64,000 bases of DNA from assembly GCF_004803895.1 (NCBI RefSeq), contig NZ_CP021978.1, forward strand, positions 8,556,001-8,620,000, written 5' to 3'. The position numbers were made by a program, and so were the translations under genes. The notes beneath the pieces were generated by a model. It searched no databases, was not told where the DNA came from, and saw only the letters and a list, made by a program, of their open reading frames with translations. The DNA comes from Streptomyces hawaiiensis. GTDB lineage: Bacteria; Actinomycetota; Actinomycetes; Streptomycetales; Streptomycetaceae. Shown in pieces: positions 7,721-15,570 of the stretch. The number at the start of each line of letters is the position of its first letter. The stretch's first letter is position 1.

Positions 7721-9139
7721 TCAGGCGTGCGGGGCGGGTCGGCCGAGCAGCCACAGGGCGCACGCAGACAGACACAGGGCGGCGGCGCCGCAGCTGAGCG
7801 GCAGGGCCAGGGCGGCGCCCGGTGGCAGCTGGAACAGGACGACCGCTCCGGCCCCGCCGGCTGCCGTCAGGCAGATCCCCGCCGACGACCAGGCCGCCCC
7901 GAACGCCTGGAGCAGCAGCGCGGTCCACAGGACGGCCGCGAGCAGCAGCAGGGCGGCCGGGTCGGCGCCGGTGAGCAGGGCGGCGGGCAGCAGCGGTGCG
8001 AGATAGGCGAGGAGACAGAGGCCGAGGATGCCGGCCGAGCGCAGCAGGAACCCGGCGGGCGTGGCGGTGGCGCGCAGCGCGGCGACCGACAGTCCGCGGT
8101 AGCGGTACAGCAGCCATTCCGCCGGCCCCATGCTCAGCGTCAGTACGATCACCGCGTACGGCTCCTCCCGCCCCTCCAGCAGCACCAGCACCCCGGCGGC
8201 CAGCCCGAACAGGCCGTACGGCAGCGACCACAGCAGGCGCGGCCGGGTCGCGCCGACGACGGCCGGGACGGCGAGGGCGCCCCGCAGGACCCAGCCGGTG
8301 ACGGTGAGCGTGGCGAGCAGCGCCAGCAGGGGCAGCCCGGTCCGGAGTGCGGGGCCGGGCTCCCACCACGGCAGGACGGCGGCACCCGCGAGCAGCGGGC
8401 TGAGCGCGGCCAGCAGCAGCCGTTCCCGGCCCAGGACCAGCAGGACACCGGCGGCCGCCAGGTACGCGGACTGCGCGGCCGCCACCAGGGTCACCGGTCC
8501 GCCGTCGGCGGGCAGCGCGGCGATCGCCGTCGCCACCACCGCTCCCGCGGGCGCGCCGGCCAGGAGGGTACGGCCTGCCTCCCGGCGTCCGGTCGCCATC
8601 CGCAGATGCGCGCGGTGGCCGAGTGCCTGCCCCCACGCCCAGGACACGAGTCCGGCCACGATCAGGGCGGGGGCGTGACCGCCGGCGTCCCACAGTGGTG
8701 CGGTCAGCAGGTACGCCAGCCCCGGCAGGGCGAACAGCACGCCCCGCAGCAGACAGCGCAGGGTGTCGGGGCGCCAGGGATCGGCCGCCGGGGCGGGTTC
8801 GGGGAAGGTGCGCGGCACTCGTTCGTACAGCGCGGCGGCGAGGGAGAAGAGGTTGGGGTGGCCGTACCGTTCATTGATCAGGGAGGCGGACAGTCCCTCC
8901 GCCTCCAGCAGCGCGGCCACCTCGTAGGGGTGGACGGCGGGGCCTACGCGGTCGGCGAGTTCGGCGGCGAGTTCACTGACCGCCTCCTCGTCGGGACCGC
9001 GCCGGGGCAGCCGGATGGCGAGCGTGGTGTCGTCGAGGGCCCAGCGTGGCCGGCGGCGCGGCGGGCGGGTGCCGGCCAGCCGGATGGCCAGCGTGTCCTG
9101 TTCGGCACCCCCGGGTTCGAGGGATATCGGCCCGCTCAC
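7721..9139 (-). CDS. Polytopic membrane protein of the polysaccharide cluster
   Basis: A 472-residue protein with a soluble N-terminal region of about 135 residues, followed by roughly ten hydrophobic helices to the C-terminus. The N-terminal part contains two similar short motifs (DTLAIRLAG and TTLAIRLPR) separated by an Arg/Pro linker, then a small helical segment. I find no catalytic motif. The GTG start overlaps the stop of the PelF-like gene (GTGA), so the two proteins are probably made together. By position and topology it could be the export partner of the cytosolic glycosyltransferase, as PelG is for PelF; sequence similarity to PelG is not evident by eye. Confidence 0.75.
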   Translation of the reverse strand: MSGPISLEPGGAEQDTLAIRLAGTRPPRRRPRWALDDTTLAIRLPRRGPDEEAVSELAAELADRVGPAVHPYEVAALLEAEGLSASLINERYGHPNLFSLAAALYERVPRTFPEPAPAADPWRPDTLRCLLRGVLFALPGLAYLLTAPLWDAGGHAPALIVAGLVSWAWGQALGHRAHLRMATGRREAGRTLLAGAPAGAVVATAIAALPADGGPVTLVAAAQSAYLAAAGVLLVLGRERLLLAALSPLLAGAAVLPWWEPGPALRTGLPLLALLATLTVTGWVLRGALAVPAVVGATRPRLLWSLPYGLFGLAAGVLVLLEGREEPYAVIVLTLSMGPAEWLLYRYRGLSVAALRATATPAGFLLRSAGILGLCLLAYLAPLLPAALLTGADPAALLLLAAVLWTALLLQAFGAAWSSAGICLTAAGGAGAVVLFQLPPGAALALPLSCGAAALCLSACALWLLGRPAPHA

Positions 9140-10656
9140 AGGGCGAGGCTTCCGGTGCCGTTGACGGCCGGGGCGGACATCCTGACCGTCGTGGGCATGA
9201 CCGTCAACTCCTGTGTCGGATGGGCGAGTTCCAGGTAGACAGACCGAAACGTGTCAATGGTCTGCCGGAGGGTGAACTGCTCGATGACCCGTAGCCGGGC
9301 CGCCTCGCCCATCGCCCTGCGCCGCCCGGGATCGCCCAGCAGTTCCAGCGCGGCCGTGGCCATCGCCTCCGGATCACGCGGAGGCACCACCAGCCCGGTG
9401 TCGCCGACGGCCTCGCGTACACCGCCCACGTCGGTGGAGACGGTCGTCCGTCCGCAGGACATCGCCTCGATCAGGGTGAAGGGGAAGCCTTCGCTGATGC
9501 TGGAGAGCATCACGACGTTTCCGGCGGCGTAGGCGTCCTTGATGTCGTCGACGCGCCCTTCGAAGGTCACGGCGTCGGCGTGCCCGACCTCGGCGGCCAG
9601 GGCCTCGCAGCGTTCCCGGTAGGCCTCTCCGCCCCGGGGTGTCCCGCCGAACAACCGCAGCCGGGCGTGCGGGAGCCGGGCGCGGACGAGGGCGAAGGCC
9701 CGGATGAGGGTCTCCAGGTCCTTGATGGGGTCGACACGCCCCGCCCAGCTGAGGGTGGGTGCGTCCGGTTCGGGCCCGGCCGCCGGAAACGCGGCGGGGT
9801 CGACGCCGTTGTAGACCGTGCGGATCGACTCCGGGTCGGCGCCGCCCTCCTCCTCCCACAGCCGGTTGTAGCGGTTGCCCGGTGTGATCAGGGCGGCCCG
9901 GCGGTAGCTCTCCTGCGCGAGCAAGCGGAAGAAGCCGAGGATCACGGCCTTCACCGGCCAGCGGTAGGGCGCGGTGCGGTAGCCGAGGTAGCGCTCACGC
10001 AGGTAGACCCCGTGCTCGGTCAACAGCAGCGGGACGCCGTGGTGTTCGAGGGCGGCGAGGCCCGGCAGGACGGCGACCCCGCCGCTGACCGCGTGCGCGA
10101 CGCCGCTCTCGGGCGCCGGGGCGGCCAGCGGGCGCAGGGCGTGCTCCAGCAGGGCGGTCGCGGTGAGCGCGTCATGCAGGGTCGGCTGTGCCTCGCGCAC
10201 GGCGAGCCCGGGGCGCCGCCACAGCGCGGTGAGGATCGCGATCGCCCGGTCCGCGCGCAGGAAAGGGCTCAGCGTCCCGTCCGACGCGGCCCGTGCCAGC
10301 GCGTACAGGGCGGGCGCGAAACCGTCCTCGGCGCGCGGGTCGAGCAGCGCGGTCAGGAACCGCTCGTAGGCGGCGGCGAGTTGGTTGCGGGACCGGCCCC
10401 GGGGCGGGCGGCCCTCGGGCGGGGCGCCCCACATGGGGACGGACAGCACGCTCGACACGTGCGCGGGCAGGTCCCATACGAGCGGCTCACGTCCGGTGCC
10501 GGTGACGGCGATGACGTCGAAGGCGAGGTCGGGCATGCCCTGGACGAGCTGGTCGCACCAGACGCTGACGCCGCCGTGGCTGTGCGGGTAGGTGCCTTCG
10601 GTGAGCAGGGTGACGCGCGTTGCTCCGGTATGTCGCGCGCCCTGGGGAACGGGCAT
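9136..10656 (-). CDS. PelF-like GT4 glycosyltransferase
   Basis: A 506-residue soluble GT-B fold glycosyltransferase. The start VTLLTEGTYPHSHGGVSVWC is a close match to the PelF signature, in which a glycine-rich loop follows TEGTYP. The C-terminal donor domain has VYNGVDPAAFP, LSWAGRVDPIKDLETLI and the GT4 E-x7-E motif in EGFPFTLIEAM. PelF enzymes polymerise GalNAc/GlcNAc-type polysaccharide in the cytosol from UDP-sugars, working with a membrane exporter. ATG at 10656 has GGAG seven bases upstream. It is preceded by a strong hairpin and followed without a gap by the membrane protein gene. It is probably the polymerising enzyme of the cluster. Confidence 0.9.
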   Translation of the reverse strand: MPVPQGARHTGATRVTLLTEGTYPHSHGGVSVWCDQLVQGMPDLAFDVIAVTGTGREPLVWDLPAHVSSVLSVPMWGAPPEGRPPRGRSRNQLAAAYERFLTALLDPRAEDGFAPALYALARAASDGTLSPFLRADRAIAILTALWRRPGLAVREAQPTLHDALTATALLEHALRPLAAPAPESGVAHAVSGGVAVLPGLAALEHHGVPLLLTEHGVYLRERYLGYRTAPYRWPVKAVILGFFRLLAQESYRRAALITPGNRYNRLWEEEGGADPESIRTVYNGVDPAAFPAAGPEPDAPTLSWAGRVDPIKDLETLIRAFALVRARLPHARLRLFGGTPRGGEAYRERCEALAAEVGHADAVTFEGRVDDIKDAYAAGNVVMLSSISEGFPFTLIEAMSCGRTTVSTDVGGVREAVGDTGLVVPPRDPEAMATAALELLGDPGRRRAMGEAARLRVIEQFTLRQTIDTFRSVYLELAHPTQELTVMPTTVRMSAPAVNGTGSLAL

Positions 10657-10694
10657 CGATGCTCCACGGCCGAGGAGTGGGGTGGTTCGGGCCG

Positions 10695-10722
10695 GTCCTG
10701 GCCGCCACGGGGCGGCCAGGAC
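10695..10722. terminator. Perfect hairpin between agd3-like and pelF-like genes
   Basis: GTCCTGGCCGCC and GGCGGCCAGGAC are perfect 12-base arms around an ACGG loop. It lies between the stop at 10752 and the next start at 10656 on the minus strand, with no T-run. It may end or attenuate the agd3-like transcript, or be an RNA-stability element inside an operon. Confidence 0.6.
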
Positions 10723-10751
10723 CTTCGGTCGGTCTCGGGCGGATGCGCCGT

Positions 10752-12881
10752 TCAGCCGTCTGTGGTGTGGCCCACCGGGTCGGTGACGCCCGTGGGGACG
10801 CGGGTCTTCGGTGCGGGCCCGGTGGCCGGGGCGGGTTCGGCGGCGGCGTCGGCGGCCGGAGCCGCGGCCGACGCCGGCAGGGTGAGAGCGAGCGGCGTGC
10901 CCGTGGAGGGCGTCCATCCGGACACCGCCCCCGCGTACGCCTCGCCGAACGCGGTGCCGGCCAGTGTGGTGCCGGTGGGCAGGGTCGCGGGGACCGCCAT
11001 CCCGTCCGGCGCGTCGACGGTCACCGTGGCGCCGATGCGGTGGGCGGTGATCTCTCCGGCCCCGAGTGCGGCCTGCCAGTCCGCGCGGCGCCGGAGCTCG
11101 GCGCCGATGTCCCGCATCCGCGGGTTCACCACGGGGGTGTCCTCGGCGAACAGCGCCTCATAGCCGTCCAGGACGCCGTTGAGCACGGGGTAGGCGATGC
11201 GGTCCTCGGCCAGGTTCGACTGGTGGATGAAGTGCGGCTTGGGGTCGTTGGCCAGGACGTGCCCGAGGGCGATCCGTGTCTCCAGCGGCACGATGTGGCC
11301 GGCGTAGCCGGTGGCGGCGTCCAGCGGCGCCGGCAGACAGGTGGTGGTGGCCGGGTTGTCCTCGCAGATGCCGCTGCCGCCCTGGGCACGGCTGGTGTAG
11401 ATCCAGTTGTACTCGTCGACCTGCTCGGCCGCCCGGCCGGCGTTGTAGAAGACGTTCATCGGGAAGCGGGGCACGGTCGTGGCCGGGCCGACCTGACGTT
11501 GGGCGGGCTCACGGGAGTTGTCGGAGCCGAGCCAGGTGATGTCGTTGTCGTCGAGGGCGAGCGCCAGGTTGGGGTTGTCCTCGGGCTGCTGCGGCAGCAC
11601 CTTCATGCCCGAGTGTTCGCCGGTGACCAACTCGTCGTTCACCAGCGGCAGTCCGGCGCTCTGGCCCCAGACCCGGTTGGTGGCGATCTCGTCGGAGATG
11701 TCGTTGCGGCTCATCCACCGGGTGCTGCCGTCAGCATGGGTCGCGCACTTCCAGGGCACCACGGTGGTGTCCTGCACACAGCCGAGGAAGGGATGCGAGT
11801 AGGTGTGGTTGATCCACCGGAACTCGCCCCGCCGTGCGATCAGCCGGTCGGCGAGCGCGTCCGCGCCGTTGTTGTCCTCCCGGTGGTCGACGCTGCCGGC
11901 GCCGTTGTAGGCGAAGTCGAGGGTGAAGTTCTTGCTGTCCTGCCAGTCGACGGCGTGGTCGACGTCGCCGGCCGTCATCCTGATCGGGTCGGGTGTCGCG
12001 GCGGGATCCGTGCAGTCGACGTCGCCGGGCGTGCAGTTGAGCTCGCTGTTCCAGCGGTCGTCGGCGGCGAACACGTCGTCCACGTGGACGGAGAAGTAGT
12101 TCCGTGAGGCGCCCAGGTGCACACCGCCGGTCATCCACTCCACGATGCCGCGGGCCAGAAGCCGGAACTGCTGCTGGTACTGGTTGTAGACGAAGGTGAC
12201 GACCAGCTCGCGCCGCCCGTCGTGCCGGTACTCGCCCACCAGCGTGCCCTTGGTCGGCTGTCCCGGGATCGCCGCCTCCACGTACGGGGTGAAGTCGGCC
12301 CCCGCCACGGGCTTCGACAGGTAGGCGTAACTCTCGCCGACGGCCGGGTCGTTGTCCTCGAAGGGCACCGCCCCGTCGAGATAACCGAAGGGGCCCGACT
12401 TGCCGGCGGCGGTCACCTCCGCCCGCTTGCCGTCGATGCTGCCGGAGTAGCCGCCATGGATCGGGTACTGCAAACCGGCTTCGGGACGCGCGTAGGTGTA
12501 GGCGTCGACCTGGGGAATGTCGTACGTCTGCTCGTACGCCGCGAGTGCCGCCATCTCGGCGGAGCCGGCCGGGAACGGGTTGTCGTTGGGCAGCACGACG
12601 GCCTGGAACCTGGCGCGCGGCCGGCCGTCGACGGTGTCCGCGAGGAAGTCGGCATCGATCACGGTCCGGCCGGACCGCGTGAGGTCGATCCGGGTGTACG
12701 GCGTGCCGGCCGCGGCCAGTTCGGCGGCTATCGCGTCGGTGGACGGGCCGCCGTCGCTCACCACCAGCACCCGCAGGTCGATACGGGGTGTGGTGTCGGC
12801 GTGGGCCGCGCCGGCCGGCAGGCCCAGTGCGGCGATGAGCGCGCCCACCGTGAGCACGGTGGTGCGTAAGGTCCGCTTCAT
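10752..12881 (-). CDS. Agd3-type (CE18-like) secreted polysaccharide deacetylase
   Basis: A 709-residue secreted protein with a signal peptide of about 28 residues ending AHA. The NodB-like metal site of this family is visible as HVDDVF (266-271), giving the catalytic and metal-binding aspartates, and HTYSH (359-363), giving the two histidines. The N-terminal region before residue 250 would be the accessory/carbohydrate-binding part seen in fungal Agd3. The C-terminus is an Ala/Pro-rich tail. Agd3 removes N-acetyl groups from GalNAc in galactosaminogalactan, making the polymer cationic and adhesive. ATG at 12881 has GGGGA about ten bases upstream. As first gene of the cluster it probably carries the main promoter. 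Family assignment is by motif recognition, not alignment. Confidence 0.82.
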   Translation of the reverse strand: MKRTLRTTVLTVGALIAALGLPAGAAHADTTPRIDLRVLVVSDGGPSTDAIAAELAAAGTPYTRIDLTRSGRTVIDADFLADTVDGRPRARFQAVVLPNDNPFPAGSAEMAALAAYEQTYDIPQVDAYTYARPEAGLQYPIHGGYSGSIDGKRAEVTAAGKSGPFGYLDGAVPFEDNDPAVGESYAYLSKPVAGADFTPYVEAAIPGQPTKGTLVGEYRHDGRRELVVTFVYNQYQQQFRLLARGIVEWMTGGVHLGASRNYFSVHVDDVFAADDRWNSELNCTPGDVDCTDPAATPDPIRMTAGDVDHAVDWQDSKNFTLDFAYNGAGSVDHREDNNGADALADRLIARRGEFRWINHTYSHPFLGCVQDTTVVPWKCATHADGSTRWMSRNDISDEIATNRVWGQSAGLPLVNDELVTGEHSGMKVLPQQPEDNPNLALALDDNDITWLGSDNSREPAQRQVGPATTVPRFPMNVFYNAGRAAEQVDEYNWIYTSRAQGGSGICEDNPATTTCLPAPLDAATGYAGHIVPLETRIALGHVLANDPKPHFIHQSNLAEDRIAYPVLNGVLDGYEALFAEDTPVVNPRMRDIGAELRRRADWQAALGAGEITAHRIGATVTVDAPDGMAVPATLPTGTTLAGTAFGEAYAGAVSGWTPSTGTPLALTLPASAAAPAADAAAEPAPATGPAPKTRVPTGVTDPVGHTTDG

Positions 12882-13028
12882 GCGGTGAGGTCCCCTCCCC
12901 GGGCAGGGGTGAGTACGGCTCCCGTGGAGCGGACGCACCCCCTTGCGTGCCGCCGGCGTCCCCCTCAGAAGCCAGTTCGTCACGCATCCGTTCGCGTCAC
13001 ATAGTGATGTCTGTGTGGAGATTTCGCG

Positions 13029-13048
13029 GTCATGTTGCGAAACATGAC
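13029..13048. promoter_or_regulatory. 20-bp palindrome upstream of the polysaccharide cluster
   Basis: GTCATGTTGCGAAACATGAC has perfect 8-base arms (GTCATGTT and AACATGAC) around GCGA. It lies about 150 bases before the agd3-like start, in an otherwise gene-free stretch that is less GC-rich than its surroundings. It is a good candidate operator; the binding protein is unknown. Confidence 0.55.
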
Positions 13049-13135
13049 GGAAAAGCGCAGGTGTCGAATGGGGTCCGCTTGAAAGCGCAGTGAGCCGTTG
13101 CCGGTTGCCGGTCGAGGCCGGGCCTGGTGGGCGCG

Positions 13136-13197
13136 AGGGCCCGGCGTGCTGGTCCGGGCCCTGCGCGGCGCGCCGGCGGGCCGATGGGGCCCGCCGG
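13136..13197. terminator. Tandem hairpins after the secreted Ig-like gene
   Basis: Hairpin 1 pairs AGGGCCCGG (13136-13144) with CCGGGCCCT (13154-13162). Hairpin 2 pairs CCGGCGGGCC (13173-13182) with GGCCCGCCGG (13188-13197). Both are perfect and lie downstream of the minus-strand gene ending at 13281. They isolate it from the polysaccharide cluster. Confidence 0.65.
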
Positions 13198-13280
13198 TCG
13201 GAGTGCCAGTGGTCCAGACCGGGACGGGTGCCTGGGGATGGAGGCTTTCAGGTCACGCCCGCCGCGCTCCGGACGGAGCG

Positions 13281-13808
13281 TCAGGAGCAGAGCACCCGCG
13301 TCACGGGCGTGTAGGCCGGGCCGCCGCTGACGTTCGTGGAGTCGCTGAACTCGGCGTAGAAGTACGAGTAGAAGCCGATGTTGCCGTTGCAGCCCGAGTC
13401 GGCGGCGACGTCCAGCGTCAGGGTGACCGTACGGCTCTGGCCGGGCGGGATGGTGGCGCCGTAGTTGGCGCCGAGGTTGGCCGGGCCGGTCCCGGAGCAG
13501 GGGGCGGGGCCGTTCGTGGTGGTCAGGCTGCACCCGGTGAAGCTGTACTTCAGGTCGGGGCGCTGCGTGGTCAGCCACGTCGGTTCGATCGTCTGGTACA
13601 CGAACCAGACGTCGTAGGTGTTGTTGTTGGTGATGGTCATCGACAGCTTGACCGAGCCGCCGGGGGTGGTGGTGGCGCTGTCGGTGGCGAAGGTCAGCTC
13701 CGCCGGCGCCGGGTCGGCCGCGCTCGCGCTGGGGGTCAGGCCGAACACGGCGAGGGCCAGGGCGAGGACGGTACCGAGACCGAAACGTCTCATCAGGGGT
13801 GATCGCAT
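13281..13808 (-). CDS. Secreted protein with a single Ig-like domain
   Basis: A protein of about 175 residues with a clear signal peptide (LALALAVFGLTPSASA, cleavage near AAD). A single beta-rich domain of about 140 residues follows, resembling CARDB/DUF11-type repeats: TTPGGSVKLSMTITNNNTYD and IPPGQSRTVTLTLDV. Four cysteines could form two disulfides. The start is either ATG 13808 or ATG 13793; neither has a good ribosome site. Function is unknown; it is probably exported. Tandem terminators after it suggest it is not co-transcribed with the polysaccharide genes. Confidence 0.7.
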   Translation of the reverse strand: MRSPLMRRFGLGTVLALALAVFGLTPSASAADPAPAELTFATDSATTTPGGSVKLSMTITNNNTYDVWFVYQTIEPTWLTTQRPDLKYSFTGCSLTTTNGPAPCSGTGPANLGANYGATIPPGQSRTVTLTLDVAADSGCNGNIGFYSYFYAEFSDSTNVSGGPAYTPVTRVLCS

Positions 13809-14341
13809 GGCCCCGGAGGCTAGGCAGGGGCTGAGCGCAGCGTCTGCCCCACGGGGCAGGTGCTGGTCGCCACTCGGCTGGAAGTGTTCATGATGTGAAT
13901 GACCCGTGATGAAAATGTGGTGGCGCGGCCGGGGCTGCATTCGCCCAGGCAGTCGGTGTGCGCGGGGGTGGTGGTGCGGGACGGGCGTCGCCGACCGCTT
14001 CCGTGGCGGGCGGAGATGACATTGGCGCGTATCGGACGCGGCGGGCCTCTCCCTCACCCGTGATCACGCTGGAGTTCTCGGCCACCCGCCGGTTTCCGGC
14101 CTGCACGTCACCGAGGGGCTTGTCAGGGCCGCTCCGATGTCGCGCAGGTGTCGACCGCGACGTCCGCCGCCTGCCGAGGAAGACGTCGGCCTCGAGTCGT
14201 GGAACGGACGCATCCTGCTGACTCTGAGGCCTTCACCCGCAAAGTCGGATCGTCACCTGCCAGGGTGGTGACTTCATGTAAGAGGCGTGTGTGCGAGGCT
14301 GGTCCTGTGTGGACGGATACAGGCAAGAAAGGTGATGCGCC
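13809..14341. other. Intergenic between divergent genes
   Basis: No supported gene is present. The stretch separates the minus-strand secreted protein from msrA and must hold both promoters. I see no clear palindrome or consensus promoter hexamers. Confidence 0.4.
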
Positions 14342-14851
14342 ATGAGCGATGTCGAAGAGAGGGCGCTGCTGGCGGGTGGCTGCTTCTGGGGTATGCAGGA
14401 GCTGATCCGGTCGTTGCCCGGTGTGATCCGTACCCGGGTCGGCTACAGCGGTGACGACGACAAGCCCCACCCCACCTACCGTGACCACGGAAAGCACGCG
14501 GAATCGATCGAGATCGTGTTTGATCCGACCGCTACCGACTATCGGGCGATCCTGGAGTACTTCTTCCAGATCCACGACCCGTCCACGAGGGACCGGCAGG
14601 GCAACGACATCGGTCTGAGCTACCGCTCCGCCATCTTCTACCTCGACGACGAGCAACGGCGCGTCGCGCAGGACACCATCGCCGATGTCGAGGCGTCCGG
14701 GCTGTGGCCGGGCCCGGTGGTGACCGAGGTCGTACCGGCCGGCGCGTTCTGGGAGGCCGAGCCGGAGCACCAGGACTACCTCCAGCGCTACCCGGACGGT
14801 TACACCTGCCACTTCCCGCGCCCGAACTGGCGGCTGCCCAGGCGCGGCTAA
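14342..14851 (+). CDS. msrA: Peptide-methionine (S)-S-oxide reductase MsrA
   Basis: A 169-residue MsrA that reduces methionine-S-sulfoxide in proteins. The catalytic motif GCFWG is at residues 13-17 with the nucleophilic cysteine. TRVGYSGDD and HAESIEIVFDP are the usual strand and substrate-binding segments. The end TCHFPRPNW is typical of the shorter single-domain form. AAAGGTG precedes the ATG by about seven bases. A strong terminator follows immediately, so the gene is monocistronic. No msrB or thioredoxin gene is adjacent. Confidence 0.95.
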   Translation: MSDVEERALLAGGCFWGMQELIRSLPGVIRTRVGYSGDDDKPHPTYRDHGKHAESIEIVFDPTATDYRAILEYFFQIHDPSTRDRQGNDIGLSYRSAIFYLDDEQRRVAQDTIADVEASGLWPGPVVTEVVPAGAFWEAEPEHQDYLQRYPDGYTCHFPRPNWRLPRRG

Positions 14852-14863
14852 TTCTGAACGCCG

Positions 14864-14908
14864 ACGTGGCCGGGGAGGGCACAGCCCTCCCCGGCCACGT
14901 GTCGTTTT
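14864..14908 (+). terminator. Strong terminator after msrA
   Basis: ACGTGGCCGGGGAGGGC and GCCCTCCCCGGCCACGT form 17-base perfect arms around ACA, followed by GTCGTTTTTC. Confidence 0.9.
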
Positions 14909-14941
14909 TCGTCACCGGTTCGACAGGTCGTGTAGGGACTG

Positions 14942-15486
14942 CCCTGCGGGATCGACCTGGGCCTGGTAAGCCCCTTCCTCACCCACACGGGCGCCCGGCA
15001 CCGCCGGACGGGTTCCGCTTCCGCACCGCCGACGAGGCCGGACCTGTAGCCGCCGTTCAGGCCCACCCGGCCGCCTGGAACCCCTCGGCGTACACGGCCG
15101 AGAGCCATCAGGGCGTCCGGCAGACGATGGCGTACCGCGGCGATCTGCACATCCTGGTGGAGGCGCCGGACGGGACGATGGCGTCCTCGACCATCATGTG
15201 GCTCGACGAAGCGAACAGGACCGCGGAGTTCGAGCCGGTCGGGACACATCCGGACTACCGGCGTCGAGAGCTGGCGAGGGCGATGCTCCTGCACCTGATG
15301 CGTCAGGCGCGGGCGGCCGGAGCCACTCACGCGACGGTGGCGTGCCTGGGAGCGCCGGGCCATCCGCAGGCCCGCGAGCTCTACCGCGGCGTCGGCTTCC
15401 GGGAGTTGTCACGGGACGTGCCGCTCATCAAGACACGGCCAACGAAAAAGGCAGGGAGCTCTCTCCCTGCCTCTCCCAAGGTATAG
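14942..15486 (+). pseudogene. N-terminally truncated GNAT acetyltransferase
   Basis: The frame encodes a GNAT domain with TAESHQGVRQTMAYRGDLHI and the acetyl-CoA loop GTHPDYRRRELARAML (usual form RRxGxG/A). CLGAPGHPQARELYRGVGF follows. Proteins with this C-terminal half, as I recall them, are about 300 residues with another domain in front. Here homology begins around 15000, right after the msrA terminator, and no start codon with a ribosome site is visible. The 3' end is also odd, because the frame reads through a terminator hairpin before stopping at 15486. I interpret it as a fragment left by a deletion that fused it to msrA. A short functional GNAT is possible but less likely. Confidence 0.6.
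15450..15471. terminator. Hairpin terminator within the end of the GNAT frame
   Basis: GGCAGGGAG and CTCCCTGCC are perfect arms around CTCT. An A-run (AACGAAAAA) lies on the left side, so the structure looks bidirectional. It insulates rph from upstream transcription. Confidence 0.75.
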
Positions 15487-15494
15487 CGCACCGG

Positions 15495-15514
15495 GGGGCT
15501 TGCGGCAAGGCCCC
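15495..15514. promoter_or_regulatory. Rifamycin-associated element (RAE) upstream of rph
   Basis: GGGGCTTGCGGCAAGGCCCC is an inverted repeat 56 bases before the rph start. It matches, from memory, the 19-bp RAE palindrome found upstream of rifamycin-inducible resistance genes in actinomycetes. It would mediate induction of rph by rifamycins. Confidence 0.85.
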
Positions 15515-15570
15515 GGTCACAGCGCAGAATCGTCGGCCTAAGCCACAACCTGCGGAAACGGGGACACGAC

